Assembly: GCF_002572525.1 (NCBI RefSeq)
Contig: NZ_PDBS01000001.1
Location: 3,720,001 to 3,784,000 of the forward strand
Origin: Natrinema sp. CBA1119
GTDB taxonomy: Archaea; Halobacteriota; Halobacteria; Halobacteriales; Natrialbaceae
DNA length: 64,000 nucleotides
Reading direction: 5' to 3'
The stretch's first letter is position 1. Each line of letters starts with the position of its first letter. The notes below the pieces were generated by a model. It did no database searches and had not been told where the DNA came from. It saw nothing but the letters and a program-made list of their open reading frames with translations. A program made the translations under genes and the position numbers. This document shows, in pieces, positions 26,637-35,446 of the stretch.

Positions 26637-28292
26637 ATGAGTATAGATACATCCACAGCGGCATCTCCGAGCAGTACAGAGACAACGTCGAACAGCGACT
26701 ACTGCGCGTGCATCCAGTATGGTTTTCCTGAGGGGAAGGGGCCGCTTCGAGCGCCGAAACTCCGAACGATTTTCGAGCCGATTCCCGATGAAGCCCATAC
26801 CGCCAGCCCCATCTACAAAATCTCGAGAGAGCAGTATGAACGTCAACGGGATATGGAAAACCCCTACCTGGTCGATGGTGGCTACTCGATGAAAGCCACA
26901 GAGATACAGGACGAGTGTGAGGACGATGACCGCGTACTCTGTCCCGTTCACATTGAGTCCGACGCATACCACGAGGTGGGACCGGATACGCTTATCACGT
27001 GGTTTCGGGAGTTCGTAGAGGACTATCTCGAAGCACCGTTCAACACGTGTACGCTGTACTTCTCGGGGAATCGTTCCATCCACGTTCACGTTCCCCGGTT
27101 CGTATCGGGGGAAGCCGACCGGGAGCGGTTGAAGGAACTGGCCAAGTTGTACTGCGATGAGGCGAGGGCTGAACTCGACATCAGTGTTTACGATCGGAAA
27201 AGTTTGTTTCGAATTCCCAGCGTAGAACACGCAAAGTCCGGCATCCCAAAGGTCGAAATCGAACCGACTTGGGACAGAACCCGCATCTTCCGTAAGGCAA
27301 ACGGAGCGAACCCAAGCACGCCTGCAACGTATGCTGATGTACTGTGGGATGTGTTCGGGCAGGAACGCCTCACTGTCGGGACAATTGGCCCTGAAATGAA
27401 CCGGTCGCAGAATCTGTTTCAGGTGCTTGACCCCGAGAAGACGCTCTTGGAGTTCACACGCGATGAACCGGAGAACGAGATCGAGACTCCCCTCATCGAG
27501 CAGGTGGCGTATCCCGAAGACCCCGCTGAAGTTCCGGAGTGGTCGATGTACAACGCACACGAGTTCTCTCCATATGCTCACGCATCAGGAAACCCTCGAA
27601 GTGTCGCGGCGCTTCGCGTGAAAGGCGGGGTGTTCGCTCGAGAGAACAAGCGTTGTGGGGCGACGATGGTGCCAGCGTACTTCTACGGTGCTGTTGGGTG
27701 TAACGGTGGGTTCACGAAACAGGACGTTCACGCGCCGCTCCAGTTGTCGAAGAAGGACTACCGCAAGTGGGACTACGAACACGGGGAAAAGGTCGTCATC
27801 ATCGGCGGGAAAAGCGGGAGTTCCAGAATCTTCAGCGTCTCCTCGTGGGAAGCCACCGAAGTTGGCCACGCGCTCACAAGCGATAAGGGCGGGCGTGACA
27901 CCGCGCTCAACTATCTCTCCGAGAAGGGATACGATGTTGGTGCGTCTGGTTCCACGGTGTCCGGCTCGAAGTGTACGACTGCATCAAGGTCGAATGAGTT
28001 TAGCAGAGAGACAGGAACAATATGGCCTGCTCGTGAGAATTGGGGGACGGACGTGGAAGGCCTCCAATGGAAAGCCGAACAGGAGGGGATTGGAACACTC
28101 TCACATAAGGAGCGGATCCGTGTTGCGTGCCGCTTTCTTCAGAACGGCTGGCAACCGACTTGGGAGTGGTTCAAGGAGCAGTACGGCTCCACGTTCAAGC
28201 CGAGGATTACATGGCAATTCCTCAGGGGAATAGTCGAAGACCCCGACTTCAGGGAGTACGACAACGTGGACGTACCCCCAAAACCCACGTGA
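26637..28292 (+). CDS. Archaeo-eukaryotic primase-like replication protein
   Basis: A 551-residue protein. The region at about residues 85-205 resembles the small-subunit (AEP) primase fold: TLYFSGNRSIHVHVP matches the S-G-x-R-x-H motif II, and KSLFRIPSVEHAKSG followed by PKVEIEP matches the later Arg/Lys nucleotide-binding segment. The first acidic motif (VHIESDA) is only approximate. The C-terminal 250 residues are unassigned and have Cys and Trp residues typical of mobile-element proteins. It probably initiates replication of the excised element or primes DNA synthesis. Confidence in AEP membership is moderate and rests on motifs alone. Confidence 0.6.
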   Translation: MSIDTSTAASPSSTETTSNSDYCACIQYGFPEGKGPLRAPKLRTIFEPIPDEAHTASPIYKISREQYERQRDMENPYLVDGGYSMKATEIQDECEDDDRVLCPVHIESDAYHEVGPDTLITWFREFVEDYLEAPFNTCTLYFSGNRSIHVHVPRFVSGEADRERLKELAKLYCDEARAELDISVYDRKSLFRIPSVEHAKSGIPKVEIEPTWDRTRIFRKANGANPSTPATYADVLWDVFGQERLTVGTIGPEMNRSQNLFQVLDPEKTLLEFTRDEPENEIETPLIEQVAYPEDPAEVPEWSMYNAHEFSPYAHASGNPRSVAALRVKGGVFARENKRCGATMVPAYFYGAVGCNGGFTKQDVHAPLQLSKKDYRKWDYEHGEKVVIIGGKSGSSRIFSVSSWEATEVGHALTSDKGGRDTALNYLSEKGYDVGASGSTVSGSKCTTASRSNEFSRETGTIWPARENWGTDVEGLQWKAEQEGIGTLSHKERIRVACRFLQNGWQPTWEWFKEQYGSTFKPRITWQFLRGIVEDPDFREYDNVDVPPKPT

Positions 28293-28751
28293 TACTCGCC
28301 CTCCTACTGTAACTATCTGCATAGACGGCATCCACTATCCACGAGGAACGTGACTACTTCACCCTACCTCGATGAATGGTTACACCACTTTTTCTTCAGT
28401 CCCCATACCACCACAACAACCACCACTAAGTTATGTTGCGAGAACGCGGTACTGCGACGGGGTACCTCTCGTCGGTGCTGATGTTTCTTATAAAGGGATT
28501 AGTAGCTTCAATCAATTCATTTCTCCAAGAGGTAATGACGCGGTCAGCGTGCGCCAACAACAGGCTGGTCACGCCGTCCAAATGTTCCGTGATGATTCCC
28601 CGGTGGCACGTTGTGGATCCCCATAAGAGGAAGGTGCGAGCCTACTACGAGTCTCCATACTCCCCGTTTTCCTATTCCCAACACCCGTGGATTTCGATGA
28701 TCCTGGCAAGTGGGTTCCAACCTCAAAGTGGTCGAACACCTGTGATACCTT
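28293..28751. other. Region of the element with no identified gene
   Basis: About 460 bp downstream of the primase-like gene. No frame has recognisable protein features. Confidence 0.45.
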
Positions 28752-28978
28752 CATCGAGTCGGTTGTTCTTCCCGCCCCTCATGCAGTAGATCGTCTGGTA
28801 GTTCCTCGTAGAGATTGGGTCGGATCTCACAGTATCGCAACGCCGATTGTGAGTTCCCCCTCACCCCTTCGACAGCCTGGTGAGATAGTTTGTGGTAGTG
28901 GCGGGCCTCAGCAACGTTGTCACCGTCCTCGATGCAGCAAAACCTTCAGACAAACCTCACGGACTCATTGTGAATTAA
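28752..28978. repeat. Module repeat R1 (decayed gene end)
   Basis: About 227 bp homologous to 30209-30437 (R2) and in its first 50 bp to 31852-31900 (R3). Shared blocks include gagtcggttgttct, agttcctcgtagagat and gagatagtttgtggtagtgg. On the minus strand R1 keeps HYHKLSHQAVEG and, after a 1-nt shift, NLYEELP, so it is a degraded gene 3' end. R1 and R2 diverge from one another by many substitutions. Confidence 0.75.
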
Positions 28979-29003
28979 GCTAATTGGGTTTCCGTCAACG
29001 GGC

Positions 29004-29705
29004 CTATATCATGCTGATCAACTGCAGTATAATTCCGAAAACTGCGAATCCACTCAATATAGTTGCTGTAGCGATTAACAGGCGATGCCGTTCAGGCCAA
29101 CTCGACACATGAAACTTTACTGATTCTTCCTCCATCCAGAACGTAGCACCATCACGGTAAACAAATGTCATTTCCACCTGGTGGTTACCAGGTGATGCTG
29201 AGTCAAGGTTAAGACTAATGTGCATTGGTGCGGGTCCAAGAGCTTCAAAATCTCCGTTATTTCTTCCCTCATCTGTATCCTTGTTCCCCAGATTCTTGCT
29301 TATCTTTGTCTCGGACACATTCATTGGATAGACCATTTCTGACTGCTCTGGACTTTCACCAAAGTCTGGAGAAACATTGGCAAAGAACCATTCAGGGAGG
29401 GTGGATGTGAAGCCCACGTACGATATGTTAGCATCTATTTTTTCTTCGGCCTCATTGATACCCACTAATTCAACTGTATCCTCTTGGTCTGTCTCTCTGT
29501 ATCCATATCCTGATTTCACTACCCCCACATTCTCATCATCAAGAATAGATTGATCTGGTAGTATTACTTGAAACTTATTAGGAAATGGTGTTCCTACTCC
29601 GCTAAAATAGAGATCTATATCAACAGTGCCATTTGGGGGTACATTCGGTTCCTGAAGTACTGATATTAGCCTAAAACGAGTATTCGGAAAATGTTGTTCT
29701 GCCAT
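29004..29705 (-). CDS. Unknown protein with a C-terminal membrane anchor
   Basis: A 233-residue protein encoded by AT-rich DNA. It has no signal peptide. The body is beta-rich (TVDIDLYFSGVGTPFP, HISLNLDSASPGNHQVEMTF). Residues about 208-230 form one hydrophobic helix (LLIATATILSGFAVFGIIL), placing it as a tail-anchored or C-terminally anchored protein. It lies between module repeat R1 and an integrase remnant, the position of a captured cargo gene. No family recognised; a defence role is only a possibility from context. Confidence 0.6.
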   Translation of the reverse strand: MAEQHFPNTRFRLISVLQEPNVPPNGTVDIDLYFSGVGTPFPNKFQVILPDQSILDDENVGVVKSGYGYRETDQEDTVELVGINEAEEKIDANISYVGFTSTLPEWFFANVSPDFGESPEQSEMVYPMNVSETKISKNLGNKDTDEGRNNGDFEALGPAPMHISLNLDSASPGNHQVEMTFVYRDGATFWMEEESVKFHVSSWPERHRLLIATATILSGFAVFGIILQLISMI

Positions 29706-29777
29706 GATCAGACCCTTGCGTTCCCTCTACTAAAGGTTATAGATATATCTAACATAAAGGCATAAAATATATTTCAG

Positions 29778-29990
29778 CTAAATTGCCCGGAGATACTCTT
29801 CATGACGTTCCATCTTTTCACTCTTTGTCACATGGTCGTGGTGCTTATCTAATACATCGATAGCCATATTAACCAGATCAGCAGTTACATCTTGAGGTTG
29901 GACAGCATTCAGTGCTTCTGTTACGTATCCATGACAGAGTGCGTGCGGGCCGACTGAATCGCAAGAATAGATACCTGAAATCCGCTCGAG
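29778..29990 (-). pseudogene. Integrase C-terminal remnant 1
   Basis: On the minus strand about 70 codons read DSVGPHALCHGYVTEALN through VLDKHHDHVTKSEKMERHE to a stop at 29778. It aligns with the H-x-x-R and Tyr boxes of the intact integrases, but Arg is replaced by Cys and the catalytic Tyr by His. It lacks an N-terminus. Confidence 0.8.
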
Positions 29991-30208
29991 AAACTCATAA
30001 TCTCTCTAAGCAGGTAACCAAATATACGCGTTCGAAACGACCTTCATTGTTCTAACTGCAGTCTTGTGGGGCCATCTTTGGTAGGCGTAATCTCATTCTT
30101 TCGATGTATCAAACACTGCTCTCTCGTCCAGATCTCGGCGTAGAATTGGCGCTGTCTCTTGCTGTCGTTTCCAATGATAGCCTACGTAGCTGTCTGTATG
30201 GTTCACTG

Positions 30209-30437
30209 CATTGAGTCGGTTGTTCTTCCCAACCCTCGATGCAGTAGATCACTCTGGAAGTTCCTCGTAGAGATCGAGATGGATCTCATATAGGATTGCG
30301 ACGCCGACCGTGAGTTCGCCCTCGGTCCTTCGACAGACTGGGGAGATAGTTTGTGGTAGTGGTGGCTTCCATCGACGTTACCCCCGCCTCAATGCCGCAA
30401 AATCTTCGGAAAAACCTCATGGATTCATCGCGAATTC
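30209..30437. repeat. Module repeat R2 (decayed gene end)
   Basis: About 229 bp homologous to R1. On the minus strand it keeps HYHKLSPQSVEG and, in the adjoining frame, ELTVGVAILYEIHLDLYEELPE then stop, which appears to be the ancestral C-terminus. It lies between integrase remnant 1 and the nuclease gene. Confidence 0.75.
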
Positions 30438-30470
30438 ACTTGGGCAGTTTTAATTCACATGAAGTGATAT

Positions 30471-31457
30471 ATGCGTGCAGCTAAGATGGGTCTCTATATG
30501 CAAAACCCGCAGAAGTTGAAATCTTCATTACAAGAATTGAGTGCAAATCGTTTCGAAGAATTTGTTGCCTCGGTATGGGACTCAATGGGATGGGAAACCA
30601 AAGTAACGCCATCTGGTCGCGATAAAGGAATTGACATAATTGCGACAAGGGAAGGTATCGTTGATGAGAAGGTCTTGATACAGGCTAAACGGTATAGTCC
30701 GGGCAATAAGGTGGGGAGACCAGCCATTCAACAATATAACACCCTCCAACAGCAGGTACCCGATGCCGATTCAGTAATTGTAGTCACTACCTCCAGATTT
30801 ACAACGGAGGCACTTGAGCTCGCAAAGCAACTCAATATCAAGACTATAAATGGGAATAATATTTCAGAAGCCGCAATTGACCATATTTCGAAGGAAGACC
30901 TAAAACAAGTAATCAGCAAGTCTACTACCAATACAAAACAGGAGAATTCAGCCAGACCAAATGAAGTTTCAACGGAGGAACTTTCAGAGTCGGAGGAGGA
31001 CCTTGCTCAGGTTTATCAAGTCTACTTTCGGAGGTTGAGGGAAGCAATTAGCCAGTCCGAACAAAGAATCCTCTATTTCGATATTAACAGAGAAAGCGGA
31101 GACACAAGTGAATACTCTGTCATGGGTACCATGCATAAAGTGAAGTTTTCTTCTGACAATCCGGAAATTTGGCTAAAATTTCAGAAAACTGCAAAAACTT
31201 ATGGATGGGTGATAGCTCTGAGTGAAGCTTATGGTAGCGGTGCTGGAGGTGTGGAGATGGTAATGCCGCCAAAGGAATCGGACACATTCTATTTAGCAAT
31301 TGAAACTGAACGCGGAGAGCGTATCTTACCACAGCGTCAAGCCAAAATATCAAGTTTGATACTGGAACATATTTATGACCAACCTTTATCCGGAACTGAA
31401 GTTACAGATATGTCGCAAAACCACGGCAAAGAACTATACACAAGGGTTGTTAAATAA
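30471..31457 (+). CDS. Mrr-type restriction endonuclease-like protein
   Basis: A 328-residue protein. Residues about 20-130 form an Mrr_cat-type endonuclease fold: NRFEEFVASVWDSMGWETKV, then the catalytic GRDKGIDIIA and VLIQAKRYS (D-x-n-Q-x-K), then VGRPAIQQYNTL and VIVVTTSRFT. The enzyme type cuts modified or foreign DNA. The C-terminal 150 residues are unassigned, with a Glu/Ser-rich linker near residue 165-185 and no recognised target-reading domain. DNA is AT-rich. ATG codons at 30471, 30486 and 30498 are all possible starts. It is flanked by R2 and integrase remnant 2, so it is a cargo gene, likely for defence of the element or host. Confidence 0.82.
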   Translation: MRAAKMGLYMQNPQKLKSSLQELSANRFEEFVASVWDSMGWETKVTPSGRDKGIDIIATREGIVDEKVLIQAKRYSPGNKVGRPAIQQYNTLQQQVPDADSVIVVTTSRFTTEALELAKQLNIKTINGNNISEAAIDHISKEDLKQVISKSTTNTKQENSARPNEVSTEELSESEEDLAQVYQVYFRRLREAISQSEQRILYFDINRESGDTSEYSVMGTMHKVKFSSDNPEIWLKFQKTAKTYGWVIALSEAYGSGAGGVEMVMPPKESDTFYLAIETERGERILPQRQAKISSLILEHIYDQPLSGTEVTDMSQNHGKELYTRVVK

Positions 31458-31479
31458 ATTAGCTATGTGTCTAAAAATA

Positions 31480-31664
31480 CAGTCTTCTCTTCGTTCCATC
31501 TTTTCCTCCCTCGTTGCAGGGTCATAGTGCTTGTCTAAGACCTCTATCGTCATGTCCACTCGATTTGCAGTCACCTCTCGAGGTTGGCCAGCATTCAGTG
31601 CTTCTGTCACGTACCCTCGACGGAGTGCGTGTGGGCCAGCTGAACCCGAACATTTGCTTGCCAT
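31480..31664 (-). pseudogene. Integrase C-terminal remnant 2
   Basis: The minus strand reads MASKCSGSAGPHALRRGYVT through VLDKHYDPATREEKMERRE. It keeps the H-x-x-R and Tyr boxes but has no N-terminal domain. Its frame runs on into the 3' end of the nuclease gene, stopping at 31434. It is more similar to remnant 1 than to the intact integrases. Confidence 0.8.
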
Positions 31665-31851
31665 ATTGTAGGAGGTTCTTCACACCCCTCGATGCTTCGA
31701 TTCATTGATAGTCTGTGCATCTACCTACCGGTAGCTTCGTGCCAAACGGGTCTGGTGAAAACCTGAGTCTCAGTCAGAAATCTCGCTGGACAAGTTACCA
31801 AATATACGCCCAAGTATGCGCAGTGAATGTTCTATCCGGGCGTTTCACATC

Positions 31852-31900
31852 ATTGAGTCGGTTGTTCTACCACCTGCCTCAATGCTGTAGATCACTTGAA
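31852..31900. repeat. Module repeat R3 (partial)
   Basis: About 50 bp beginning cattgagtcggttgttct, matching the start of R1 and R2 and keeping the block with atgc-gtagatcac. Between remnant 2 and R3, and between remnant 1 and R2, a shared segment ending accaaatatacgc also survives (near 31790 and 30008). Confidence 0.6.
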
Positions 31901-32156
31901 GTCCCGTGTTGAGTTTGAAATAATGCTCTCGAGGAATCCAGCATTAGTCATAGATACGTCGCTAATTCGAGAAGGGGGAGATTTTTGCTTATTAACGCGC
32001 ATTATAGCATTCCCGCAACTACTTGTTGAGTAAGGGAACGCCGTACTGCGATTCCACACAGAATTGGGAAGCGACTCAGTGAATTGCTGGAGGAGTGCAA
32101 GACGAATATGCCACCCTCTGGTGGTTTGCTACTTCACGCGAACGAAGTGAGCGAGT

Positions 32157-32183
32157 GGGTTGGGGCGGATTTGAACCGCCGAC
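32157..32183. repeat. Internal attachment site
   Basis: A 27-bp copy of the tRNA-Val 3' end starting gggttggggcggatttgaac. The sequence just before it (ttcacgcgaacgaagtgag at 32133-32151) also precedes the tRNA copy at about 35424-35442, so the duplication extends beyond the tRNA. It marks the boundary between the two tandem elements. Confidence 0.85.
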
Positions 32184-32239
32184 GCCGCCCTTCGCTCCGC
32201 TCCGGGCGGTTGCTCCCCTATGGTGGACTACGATACCAA

Positions 32240-33283
32240 ATGGCAACCACCAACCCGAAACGGCTCGCAGAGCTATTCATCAAGGACCGAACCGGCGAAA
32301 AGTCGAAGTCAACCCTCTACAACAATCAAGGCCATCTACGCCAGTTCTGTGACTGGTGTGAAGAAAACGAGATTGACTCCGTCCGTGATCTTGGCGGAGA
32401 AGACTTTCTCGAGTATAAATTCCATCTACGGCAATCTGTTTCAGATTCTACCATCAGGAACCACTTCAGTACTCTACGCACTTTCTTTAAATTCTGCTAT
32501 CGTATTGATGCGACAGAAAAAGGGCAGGAACTTGCCACTAAGTTAGAAACACCAGACTTTGCTAAGGGTGACCTCTCCCGCGACATATTGATGGATTTTG
32601 AAGAGGTGAATCGGTTACTGGATTACCTCAGTAAGTTCGAATATGGAACAAAAAAGCACATCACCTTCCTAATATTCTGGCATACAGGGTGCAGACGTGG
32701 CGCACTACGAGGTTTAGATATATCTGATTATGCACCATGCAAAGAGCGGGAACACGGTACATATGCTCTCTTGACCTTCAAGCACCGGCCAGAAACAGGG
32801 ACTCCGCTGAAGAACGGAAAAGAAGGAGAACGCGAAGTTATGATTTGGCCAGAGTATGCAGAAGTGATTGAAGATTATCTCGAGATGAAGCGCCGAGATA
32901 TACAGGACGAACATGGTCGAAAGCCACTTGTGACCGGTCCTAATGGACGCCACTCTAAATCGAATATTCAAGCGCTTATCTACGCTCTTACCCGTCCTTG
33001 CTACTACGCTAATGACTGCCCCCACCAACGGGATGAAGAGGAGTGCGAGGCAGCTTACTACGAATCAGCATCAAAATGTCCATCCTCATTATCACCACAC
33101 CCAATGCGACGAACATCTATCACATACCACCTTGACCAGAAAAATTGGACATATGAAGCAGCCTCTGGGAGATTTGATGCATCAGTGAGTGTCTTGAAAG
33201 AACATTACGACGAATCAACAAAGGAGGGTCAAAGAAAAACAAGAGCCTCACAGTTCTTTAAAGGAGATCAATCTACATTGTAG
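32240..33283 (+). CDS. Tyrosine recombinase (integrase) of the right element
   Basis: A 347-residue recombinase related to the left integrase. The core-binding domain covers about residues 8-100. The catalytic Arg lies in WHTGCRRGALRG near residue 155, the H-x-x-R box in SPHPMRRTSIT, and Tyr in LKEHYDEST near residue 325. The same Cys-rich insert is present (CYYANDCPHQRDEEECEAA). The ATG at 32240 is 56 bp past the internal att site; the longer frame to 32084 is att sequence. DNA is AT-richer than for the left integrase, suggesting a separate origin. Confidence 0.92.
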   Translation: MATTNPKRLAELFIKDRTGEKSKSTLYNNQGHLRQFCDWCEENEIDSVRDLGGEDFLEYKFHLRQSVSDSTIRNHFSTLRTFFKFCYRIDATEKGQELATKLETPDFAKGDLSRDILMDFEEVNRLLDYLSKFEYGTKKHITFLIFWHTGCRRGALRGLDISDYAPCKEREHGTYALLTFKHRPETGTPLKNGKEGEREVMIWPEYAEVIEDYLEMKRRDIQDEHGRKPLVTGPNGRHSKSNIQALIYALTRPCYYANDCPHQRDEEECEAAYYESASKCPSSLSPHPMRRTSITYHLDQKNWTYEAASGRFDASVSVLKEHYDESTKEGQRKTRASQFFKGDQSTL

Positions 33284-33357
33284 GGATAGAATACTTGTAA
33301 CTAAGAAAGTATCTAAATAAGCAACATTTTTCTATTTGACACTGTAATAAGCATGAA

Positions 33358-34137
33358 ATGGGGAAGAAATACCCATCAGATTGGGATAGAAGGCGAAAGG
33401 AGGTATATAAACGTGACAACTACACCTGTCAGAGTTGTGGCGCTCGAGGAGGTCCACATGGAGACGCAGAACTTCATGCACACCATAGCTTAGCCATAAG
33501 CAAGGGAGGACCTCACAAAAAGTCAAATCTTATAACTCATTGCGAGGAATGTCACAGAAAAATACATAACAATAGTTCTACCGGACGAACTACTGCTCGA
33601 AAAATAACAATCGAGAACTCAACCACCTTTAGTGAGCGACAAGAATACTGGATATATACGTCAATAATACTATCGCCTGCAATTCTAATCTTAATATCAT
33701 CACTCTACTCGGGGAGTATTAGGCTTATTATTATAGGAACAATAACCAGTGTGATATTCACTGGTATTACTATTTATATTTGTGGTGCGACTGCATATGA
33801 GAACTATACTGCATTAAAAACTATTGACTCATCTGGCCGTTGGGACTACACAATGGAGCTTATGGAAGATGGTCAACAATGTTTAGAACAGAAAGAATGG
33901 TTAGAGGCAAAACGCTACTTTCGGAGAGCATCAGAATCTTACGCGCGAATCTACAAAAATAACAAGAATGAGAATTCTTTAGAGAGCCAAGCAGCAAAAC
34001 AGTGGTTCGAGGTTGCAAAACGCCGTTCATATATGTGTTCTGACCTCTATAAAGGAAGAAATTCTCGAGCAAAAGCAGAACAAAAGAGAGCTAATAAACT
34101 AACTGAAGAGATCCACCAATCATCTTTGAATGACTGA
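33358..34137 (+). CDS. HNH nuclease with transmembrane segment and helical tail
   Basis: A 259-residue protein with an unusual layout. Residues 8-75 form an HNH nuclease with a zinc knuckle: YTCQSCGARGG, HAHHSLAISKGG, and NLITHCEECHRKIH, which includes the expected His, Asn and His plus two CxxC motifs. Two transmembrane helices follow at about 98-145 (SIILSPAILILISSLY and IIIGTITSVIFTGITIYI). The last 100 residues are helical with TPR-like character (CLEQKEWLEAKRYFRRASESYARI). Tethering a nuclease to the membrane suggests action on entering DNA or in an abortive response; this is inference. A TATA-like tctattt lies about 24 nt upstream. Confidence 0.72.
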   Translation: MGKKYPSDWDRRRKEVYKRDNYTCQSCGARGGPHGDAELHAHHSLAISKGGPHKKSNLITHCEECHRKIHNNSSTGRTTARKITIENSTTFSERQEYWIYTSIILSPAILILISSLYSGSIRLIIIGTITSVIFTGITIYICGATAYENYTALKTIDSSGRWDYTMELMEDGQQCLEQKEWLEAKRYFRRASESYARIYKNNKNENSLESQAAKQWFEVAKRRSYMCSDLYKGRNSRAKAEQKRANKLTEEIHQSSLND

Positions 34138-35446
34138 TTTATTGAGGTAGCTGATGGCATATTAGAAAGATGTGTTCCTTGGAACAGGCTGGAAGGGGGC
34201 AGAACAGATTCACCCTATTATAGCAAAAACATAGAATTTCTCGAGTCGGGTTACGTTACCTGTCTATTCTTGCTACGAGTTCATGTTCTAACCTCCAAGA
34301 ACTTCCAATTCCTCCTGGTAGAACTAAGTCTGTGGCACAGTAGGATCATATACCAGAATTCTTAACATACTATCTGATAGATCAATATGGGCGGAGATAC
34401 TTGAGAATGATTTCTTGAACATACAGATAACATCTACTAATAATTTAGAAAACTCACTCAACAAATCTGTGGGCGTTCTGAGAGCTTTTTCCACTCGAGA
34501 CAATGAAAACCATTCACGGTTTTATGGAGTGGCATAGGCGGCGACTGAGGCACCTTAAAATTGATTTGACCGGGTGGGTTCTGCCCTGATATAGGAATAG
34601 AATGGATTTCAGCTAAAATATTGTCTCTTGTAGTAGCCTAATAGTCTACTTCTGTACTTCTGCTGTAGTAGCGTAACAGAAGGAAGTAGTACTGTAGTAA
34701 AGTCTGGAAGCATAGTACAACAACAGTACAGCATACAGCAACGTACAGCAACAGTACAGCTTACAGCACAGCAACGTACAGCGTACTATAGTAAAGTCTG
34801 GAAGCATAGTACAGCAACAGTACAGCTTACAGCACAGCAACGTACAGCAACAGCACAGCCTACATTGCTCTGTTACTCCCTACCGGATAACAGAAGGATG
34901 TATTCTTTTCAGCAGTGACTATATTCGGAGTATACAGTGGCTCCATCATACTCCTTATCCCGCATCATTATATAATATTTTAGACTGTTTAGTGTTATTA
35001 TAATATTTATTACATAGTGTGGGAATGGCTTCTCGACTATATTTAGTTAACCTCTGGCATTCTATTCCAAGGGGTTCTGATTCCAACATCGTATTATTAT
35101 CAGTAATAACATAGATTGTTGCATCTATACAGACTGGAAGGGGTATAACAAGGTCCCTCAATGAAAATTCCTGCCTGAAGGAACCAGAGAAACATGCTTC
35201 GGGCACTTCCAGACTTCATTAAGATACCACCGGGTCAGTCTACTTTTTAGAAGCTATCACAGTGTTCACTGAAATTCTATTTTTGCCTGTAAGGGAGAAA
35301 CACTTATCTATGATTCTTCCTTTAGCCAAACCACCATACGGGAGTGATGCCCGAGAAGCGACTTAATGGGTTCACTGATGGAGAAACCGGCTCTATTAAG
35401 AGGGTCGCTACGCCGTCTGTGGGTTCACGCGAACGAAGTGAGTGTA
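34138..35446. other. AT-rich non-coding end of the right element
   Basis: About 1.3 kb without a supportable gene. It contains the repeat tract at 34691-34862 and several short inverted AT-rich segments. Because the replication-like gene lies in the other element, this stretch may hold a replication origin or regulatory RNA of the right element; neither is shown. Confidence 0.5.
34691..34862. repeat. 94-bp direct repeats built of acagca/gtacagc microrepeats
   Basis: The block tagtaaagtctggaagcata starts at 34695 and again at 34789, a 94-bp period. Each is followed by strings such as gtacagcaacagtacagc. The whole tract is made of near-identical 6-12 bp units with almost no G+C bias of the host. 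The arrangement resembles iteron arrays more than coding DNA. Confidence 0.7.

Noticed and set aside
32084-32239. An N-terminal extension of the right integrase
   Set aside because: The extension translates the att/tRNA sequence itself; the conserved domain begins after the ATG at 32240.
34646-34840. A Cys/Leu/Tyr-rich 64-codon frame over the repeat tract
   Set aside because: Its sequence is a direct consequence of the acagca/gtacagc microrepeats and has no protein-like character.
34691-34862. CRISPR array
   Set aside because: The repeats are contiguous and imperfect with no unique spacers of regular length, and no cas genes are present in the window.
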